Source of the DNA: Takakia lepidozioides
Taxonomy: Eukaryota; Streptophyta; Takakiopsida; Takakiales; Takakiaceae
Assembly: GCA_030704615.1 (NCBI GenBank)
Contig: CM060732.1
Span: 14,076,001-14,140,000, forward strand
Direction of reading: 5' to 3'
Length of the DNA stretch: 64,000 nucleotides
Shown here: one piece after another, positions 58,367 to 64,000 of the stretch
How positions within the stretch are numbered: the first letter of the stretch is position 1
Layout: each line of letters opens with the position of its first letter
Translations under genes and position numbers: made by a program
The notes under the pieces: model-generated
The model's input: the letters and a program-made list of their open reading frames with translations, nothing else
What the model was told of the DNA's origin: nothing
Database searches by the model: none

Positions 58367-60815
58367 TTAATCGTAGGGACCCAGTGTTGTGTGGTCCACC
58401 CTTGCCATCATGCGTAGCATTCTAGGCGAGTGCTGACTCTCTTCCACATTTGCCAGAGCCGGGTGTGTCGCTCTTGCTACGGCGACATGCAATTTTTCAA
58501 TTAAATCCGATATGTTTGGAAGTGACAAGAACACCCCTGGAATAAGGGCAACTTGGTCACGCCATGTGTTCTGCCAATACTTTAGAACACTCGTGATGGC
58601 ATCCTTGAAATTGTCCAACACCTCCTCCTGCTGGGGGTCTCTGCGCAACTCTGGAAGAAATGGCCCATCATCCCGACGAGGCACCCAGTACGTCTCATTC
58701 ATATCCTCCCAATGGATGCTAGCGGCCTCCAACTCCCTCAGAAATAGGTCTCTCCTAATCTGTTCGCGATTGTATGGGTCGTTTTCCACTGGCACCCACG
58801 GATCCTCAAGCAGTCGGAAGAATCTTTGTCTGGTACAGCTCCAATGCCCTCCCAAGTTCCGGCAAAAAAGCTCCCTTTGGACTAGGTCCCGTATGCCTCT
58901 AGCACGCACGGTTATTTCCCAGTTGGATGTCACCCAAAAGGTCACCGAATCTTTAACCCTAGTTAACGTCTTCGCATCCAAGGCGTGCATCTCTCTTGGA
59001 GCATCCCATGTCATTGTCTCCCCCCCAGTGCTGCCAATTTAAAAAATCGTAAGGCGATACATCCAATGGCATGTTGTACTGGTTGTACTCGTATCTCGTG
59101 GGCATATTGTCTTGCAACCCAAACAACTCGTAGAAACGTCGATGGATTGGTCCACGGCAGTCAGGGCATTGGTTGGCTCGCATGGCTGCCGATATGAGAC
59201 ATGTGGGATGGAACAAATGGCCACATGAACCAAGCATATAGCCTTCCTCCGGTCCATAAGGGTTTAGGCACATTGTGCACACCGTACCATCTGTTACCCA
59301 TGACGCTGGATTGCCCTGTGGTATCCACATCCGTTTATCCTCATTAATGTAGGATGACATCCTCGGCCTGGTGTCCCACTCCTCCTCTACTTCCAAATCC
59401 CAGTTTATGCTATTATTGGTATCGGAAATTGTATGCACACAGTGCTCAAACATGGCATGCACATCACCCCATGTGGTGAATCCAGTGTACTTCGACGTGA
59501 ATACATCACGCAAAGTGTCGTGCCTTTGCAAATTAGCATAGATGCTATCTATGCTTCGATTCGACAAACGTGCTGCACGTTGGAGGGAGGACAACGCTTC
59601 TTCTATCCGTGTTTCCCGCGAGGCTAGATGGCCCGCCCATGTCACCCAATTCCGCCAATTCCCCTTCAACCATGGCCACGATCGGATTTGCATGGCATTT
59701 GAGTACCTATATGCAACAGCCCTAGCTTGCTCGCGTTCCCCCACAAGCTGCTCTAATTCCTGTTCTTGGGCCGATGTAATTTGCACGGCTGAACATTCCC
59801 CAGTTTCCACTATGAGGTCCTTCCCTTTTCTTGCCCTCTCCGCCGCAAGTCTTTCTTCCTCAACCCTCGCCGGGTTCAGTTCAAACGTTTGCACTTCATT
59901 CCCATACCCAATTGAGTCAACCCCGTCGATGACGCGGTCAATGTCCATTGGTGGCATATTCAAACGCGCCAATATGTCTTGCTCGTTGGTGATTGGCCTC
60001 GGGTCCTGAAGCACACCACGTACGCTGTCGAGAGTCCCCAACCCCATTCTTTCCAGCAACTTCGCTATTTGCCACTGTTGCAAATGAACAATGTCATGCA
60101 GGTCTTTGATGTGTTGTTCATGTGCGGCCAACTATTCCTCCAACAGAGAGCGTACCTCGCCCCCCTCCACCTCAGACGTTGAAGGCCCGGCTGCGGAAAC
60201 CTGTTGCGGCGTATAATCTGGAGGTTGGTCTGCATTTCCTCTTTCTTCCACATCGTCGTTTCCATCCGCCTTTCCTCCTTCTTCCACCTCGTCGTTTCCA
60301 TCAAACCGTATGATGTCCTGCCCCTGACGTATATACGAGTCTGGGATATCAGAGAACATGTATAGTCTAGTACGTTGTCTCGCAATGGCAGTTTGCCAAT
60401 CCACCGGTCGCAATAAAATCAACTATGTGTACAACATGGCCGCAAATAAATACGGGACCTTGTTGTTGACGAGCGGTTGACCCCACAATGTTGTATGTAC
60501 CTCCTCTGCCCTGTGGTGGAAATGCGGTTTGGCGCAGGAATGCAAACTAGCTTGATTTTGTTTGGTTTGTGGATCATGCCTATCTCTGGGCCACAAACGA
60601 TTCATGTGACACCAGTCCACAAATTTCCTGCAGTCACCAAACGACCACCGCTGCCCCAACTTCCAAACTTCCCAACCTGGTTCCGCAAGAATGTTGGGGT
60701 CATTGTATATGTCCCAACGAAGTTCGCGCCTGGCCCCTTTTGGTTTTTTTTTTTGAGGTCCAGGTTCATTATTGTCATCCCTGGGATGACCTCATTTGTC
60801 TTCCTCCTCCGCCAT
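58367..60815 (-). pseudogene. RING-finger protein gene, decayed
   Basis: One long minus-strand coding region. ATG at 60815-60813 starts MAEEEDK. The frame then meets TGA (60794-60792), TAG (60425-60423) and TAG (60134-60132), yet stays protein-like between stops. A coiled coil follows (60120-59700; VEEERLAAERARKGKD), then a RING-type zinc finger (about 59283-59150: CTMCLNPYG, GSCGHLFHPTC, QCPDC), the signature of E3 ubiquitin ligases. Next comes a conserved YELFGL region. A 7-base C run on the plus strand (59020-59026) shifts the frame, and coding continues from 59014 to the TGA at 58367. Similar RING proteins occur as repeated families in non-seed plants (recollection only). Without introns it looks like a mobile or retrocopied gene. 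Confidence 0.6.
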
Positions 60816-61229
60816 TTATGGCTTTGGCTTATCCCTACTCGATAGGTGTTTGCTAAGAAAAATGCTCTCCCAACCCTCCTAAATCATACCTAATCCTACT
60901 CCCTAATGAATCCTCCCCAAGTACTAGAGGCACGTGTCACTCCCTCGGCAGTTCTAAGTGATATAACGCAATGTGCAATGAAAAAAATGTGGGTGCTAGA
61001 GGAGGGCTTCCCGGGAGGTACTCAGCATCGATTTCGTAGAATCCAACGGCCCAAAATACCCCCCACCCAACCAAAAGCACCCCTCTCTACTTGGACTCAA
61101 TGACAAGGAATGCAACATCCCATCGCCTACCAAGTCCTGGTGTGGAGAAAAGTGACGGAGAGAATGGCCTCCAAGGCCTTATAAGCCCCCCCTCCACACT
61201 CGGGGCGTGCGTTGTCATCATGACTACGC
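60816..61229. other. No gene seen
   Basis: Spacer between the RING gene and hairpin array 3. Nothing supported. Confidence 0.4.
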
Positions 61230-61985
61230 ACGCTAGTAATAGCTGCGACCGCCAGCAGGGGTGGTCGCACCTTTTTTTCTTTTCTTTATTATGTGCGACC
61301 ACCAGCAGAGGGGTGGTTGCAGAATTTTTATTTTTTTTAATAGGTACGACCACCACCAGGGGGGTGGTCGCAGATTTTTATTTTTTTTAATCAGCAGGGA
61401 GGTGGTCGCATAATTTTTCTTTTTTTTAATAGGCGCGACCACCAACAGAGGGGTGGTCGCAGAAATTTTGTTTAAAACAAATAGGTGCGACCACCACCTG
61501 CTGGTGGTCGCACTATTTTCATTTTCTTTAATAGATGCGACCACCAGCAGGGGGGTGGTCGTAGGGGGGTGGTCACATAATTTTCCGATTTTTTAATATC
61601 TACCAACAGTCAGTAGCTCAATTGGTTAAGTGCACTGAATGCGACCCGGACGATTATGGGGTCAAATCTTGCTACTTGATGGGTGTGGTATGGTTCGTGT
61701 GTGGTGCCCCATTCCTACGCCTCTTGGCGCATAAATGAAAGAGGTTATTTTCTCCTCTCACTACTAAGGGGCCTGATTTGTGAGCTGTCGCTCCCAGGTG
61801 TTTCCCAAAAAAATAAAAAATCTGCAACCACCAGCAGGGGTAATCAGTAAATCAGTAAATAGGTGTGACTACCAGCAGGGGCATGGTTGCAACATTTTTC
61901 TTTTATTTTAACAGTTGCGACGACCGCTACTGGTGGTCACACAATTGTTTTTTTTCTTAAAGGTGCGACCACCAGGAGATTGGTC
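61230..61985. repeat. Hairpin array 3 (about 65-bp units)
   Basis: About nine units in which GCGACCACC and its complement GGTGGTCGC flank a short middle (AGCAGGGG or similar). The linkers are T-rich (TTTTTATTTTTTTTAATAGG). One unit has perfect 12-base arms: GTGCGACCACCA at 61485-61496 and its complement at 61502-61513, with a 5-base loop. The array is split by a SINE at 61607-61820. Confidence 0.9.
61607..61820 (+). mobile_element. tRNA-derived SINE inserted in array 3
   Basis: The head has a Pol III A box, TAGCTCAATTGG (61614-61625), and a B-box-like GGGTCAAATCT (61659-61669), spaced as in tRNAs. A body of about 130 bases follows, ending in an A-rich tail (CCCAAAAAAATAAAAAA). The flanks carry imperfect repeats, ATCTACCAAC before and ATCTGCAACC after, which may be the target duplication. 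There is no coding sequence; it would use LINE proteins to move. Confidence 0.7.
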
Positions 61986-62293
61986 CCCTTGCACCTGTAT
62001 GTATGTTTGGAGAGGCAGATGAAAAGCACATGTATCGACTCCCCATGGATTTGTGAAGGGGAAGATGAATGTTGGGAGCTGCACCTGACTTTTGTGGCTT
62101 TCGAAACCATAATAGGAAATCAACAATGTAAAGGTAATGACGAAACACAAACACACGCACAACCACCAAACCCTTTCTTGGGTACACATATTCCACCATT
62201 TTTATTTCCGTACACGTATACATGTACCCAAACTGAAACATGGATATCCATGGAAACATACTACACATCATGTGACAGAAGTTATAGCTGTAC

Positions 62294-64000
62294 CTAATTC
62301 TGTCTGGCACGACGACGATGGTATGATCTTACGCCTAGTACAAAATCTTTGTCCCCACTCACTTCACCCCCGTTCCCATGATCAGTACTAGAATCATGAT
62401 CTCCATCTATTCTTTCGTTTCCAGAAGCAACTGGCCATTGGACCTGTAGTCGTCCTCGGAGTACGTTCAGTTGTCTCTCTGGTCGATTTCCACTCCTATC
62501 ATGAATACCATCTAGGGTATCAGGCCTGTTCACAAGTCGATCACCAACAAAAGGTTGCACAATTCTCTGCCATTTTTGGGCTTGTCCCGGATTTCGTGGT
62601 GGCCTTCGAGCAGGTCTCATATGAGGAAGGCTACTCGCACGTACATCAGGGGGGCCGACATGAGAGAAAGGGGCATGAGATGGACCAGCGAGGGTCGAGG
62701 GAGCACGGTTCACATGTGGACGTCGTCGGGCCAGATGAAACGACAATGGCCGGTCGTTGTCATCCGATGGTTCGACTTGCAGAAGTCCCGCAGCAGAAGA
62801 AGCATCTCTCAGGATCGGAATAACGATGGAAGGAATTACATGAGGGGGAGAGAGACTAGATGGACCAGCATGGGATGGACCGGCTTGAGAAAGAGAAACA
62901 TAAGATAGAGCGGGATGAGATGAAGCACGATTCACAGGGGCACGATGTCGGTGAAAGAATGACAACGGCCGGTTGTCATCATCCGACGATTCGATCTGCA
63001 CATCTCCCGTAGTCCGTGGAACTCGTGGTGGGGGAGAGTTGACCTCAACTTCATTGTTGAGAGTGTGCTCCACTGGGGGAAGGGGGTTCGCAATTGGGAT
63101 GACACCATGTTGCAGTTCATCAACAACAAGGTCATCGAAGGATGGATGCATTGCAACATCATCATCATTAAATTCATATGGGTCATGTGGAGGATTGCCC
63201 ACATCATCGCACCCATCCCAACCATCGGAGTCGGAGTCCCTCGTAGCGTCAGTGTCATCATTGCTGCTAGATTGGACCTCTGAGGCAGATTCTTCAGACA
63301 ATAGATTCTTCTCGTACCATGCAGATGCGTCACTTGTTCTCCTATCTCGCGGTAGCCTACAATTTGTGTAGACATAAACCAATTTGTCAGCCCTGGCAGG
63401 ATTCAACCTGTTGCGAATCTTGTTGTGAACAAACGAGTAACTGCTCCAGTTCCGCTCACAAGACGAGGCAGAGCACATTTGAGCAAGAATACGCTTTGCA
63501 ATGGGAGATAACGTTCTTGCTCCAGCTCCAATCAGATCCCACCATTCATGTGGGGCAACATGTTCATTGCTTTTGGATCCGGCATGTCATGGAAAGGATT
63601 CTGTCGATTCGAGAAGCGGTGGTACTCGGACAACGCTCGCTCTGCCATGTTCAAGGGCGCAAGTTGCACAATGACCCGTACAAGCCCAACTTTGGCATCC
63701 ACATCGTCTCTCAAATCCGTATTGTCCAGCAAGAAAGGATTCAGCAAGGCCCCCGCATAATGCAAGTCCGTGCGAACTATCCGTTTGCGGTCGTAAAATG
63801 CATCCTCGGTCCTTGCCGCCAAATCATCGTCCATAGAAAATAGAGGATGCCTCAAGGATTGCACGTGCTTCTCAAGGTTTTCCAATATCAACCATGTTTT
63901 ACCCATTATTGGTTGTTTTCCATCAAACTCCCGCAAAGCAATCAACATTGGCTCCACCATGTACACAAAATTTGCACATTTCGCCCAGAAATCGTCGAAG
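62294..64000 (-). pseudogene. hAT-family transposase, C-terminal part (continues past right edge)
   Basis: Transposase that cuts and pastes hAT DNA elements. From the right edge, one frame (64000-63532) reads DDFWAKCANF, then MLIALREFDG and TDLHYAGALLNPFLL, typical of plant hAT catalytic-domain sequence. Near 63548-63552 an extra dinucleotide shifts the frame. In the new frame comes WWDLIGAG, then the dimerisation motif MCSASSCERNWSSYSFVHNK (about 63476-63417). About 340 residues of acidic and Ser/Pro-rich sequence follow to the TAG at 62294. That tail contains two related segments (SSDDDNRPLSF and PSDDNDRPLSF). The 5' part of the gene is outside the window. Confidence 0.8.

Noticed and set aside
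58959-60815. Stop-codon reassignment (TAG read as amino acid)
   Set aside because: Other frames in the window end normally at TAG, a TGA also interrupts this frame, and a frameshift is present, so decay is simpler.
61091-61544. Proteins on both strands over array 3
   Set aside because: Low-complexity products of the hairpin repeat.

Overview
This window is nuclear DNA of a green plant (streptophyte). The evidence is Ty3/gypsy elements with tRNA-iMet primer sites, a chromodomain integrase, a plant-type hAT transposase, spliced genes, and a nuclear homologue of the bacterial YaaW (UPF0174) family. The mix of element families looks like a non-seed plant or charophyte, but I cannot name the species. 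No bacterial operons, phage genes or CRISPR-Cas genes are present. Most of the window is transposon or repeat.

Layout. 1-5038: 3' part of a chromovirus (Ty3/gypsy), with an open pol frame to the left edge and a 1.6 kb 3' LTR. 5085-5840: array of long hairpins with A-rich linkers. 6349-7136: small non-autonomous hAT element with a perfect 8-bp target duplication. 7.2-8.9 kb: two decayed unknown genes. 9.0-11.4 kb: inverted, broken second copy of the first retroelement (gag, protease, PBS, part of the LTR). 11.5-12.6 kb: a LINE scrap and a TTA-flanked MITE. 13.3-16.8 kb: a two-exon ankyrin-like gene. 18.5-22.5 kb: small inverted-repeat elements, a tRNA-like sequence next to a retroelement primer site, and a 1.2 kb TIR element. 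25.7-31.9 kb: three same-strand copies of one APE-type LINE, the longest lacking its reverse transcriptase. 32.3-35.4 kb (minus): host exons, including a YaaW-like gene whose splice sites and phases can be traced. 37.0-42.6 kb (minus) and 43.3-52.8 kb (plus): two head-to-head copies of a second Ty3/gypsy family without chromodomain. The minus copy is broken by an insertion of a restriction-like-endonuclease non-LTR element with a 15-bp target duplication. The plus copy carries extra ORFs on both sides of gag-pol. 52.8-54.0 kb: an array of about 22 short palindromes spaced near 53 bp. 54.0-55.1 kb: decayed kinase-like gene. 55.2-58.3 kb: several tandem repeat families. 58.4-60.8 kb (minus): decayed RING-finger gene. 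61.2-62.0 kb: a third hairpin array, split by a tRNA-derived SINE. 62.3 kb to the right edge (minus): hAT transposase with a frameshift.

The most unusual theme is three separate arrays of hairpin-forming repeats (5.1-5.8, 52.8-54.0 and 61.2-62.0 kb). The first two have unrelated arms but share one 12-base core, TGCGGTGCCGCA. They resemble CRISPR arrays in geometry only. Few genes look functional: the ankyrin-like gene, the YaaW-like gene and perhaps the first pol frame. Many elements carry single-base frameshifts in short homopolymer runs, so part of the apparent decay could be assembly error.
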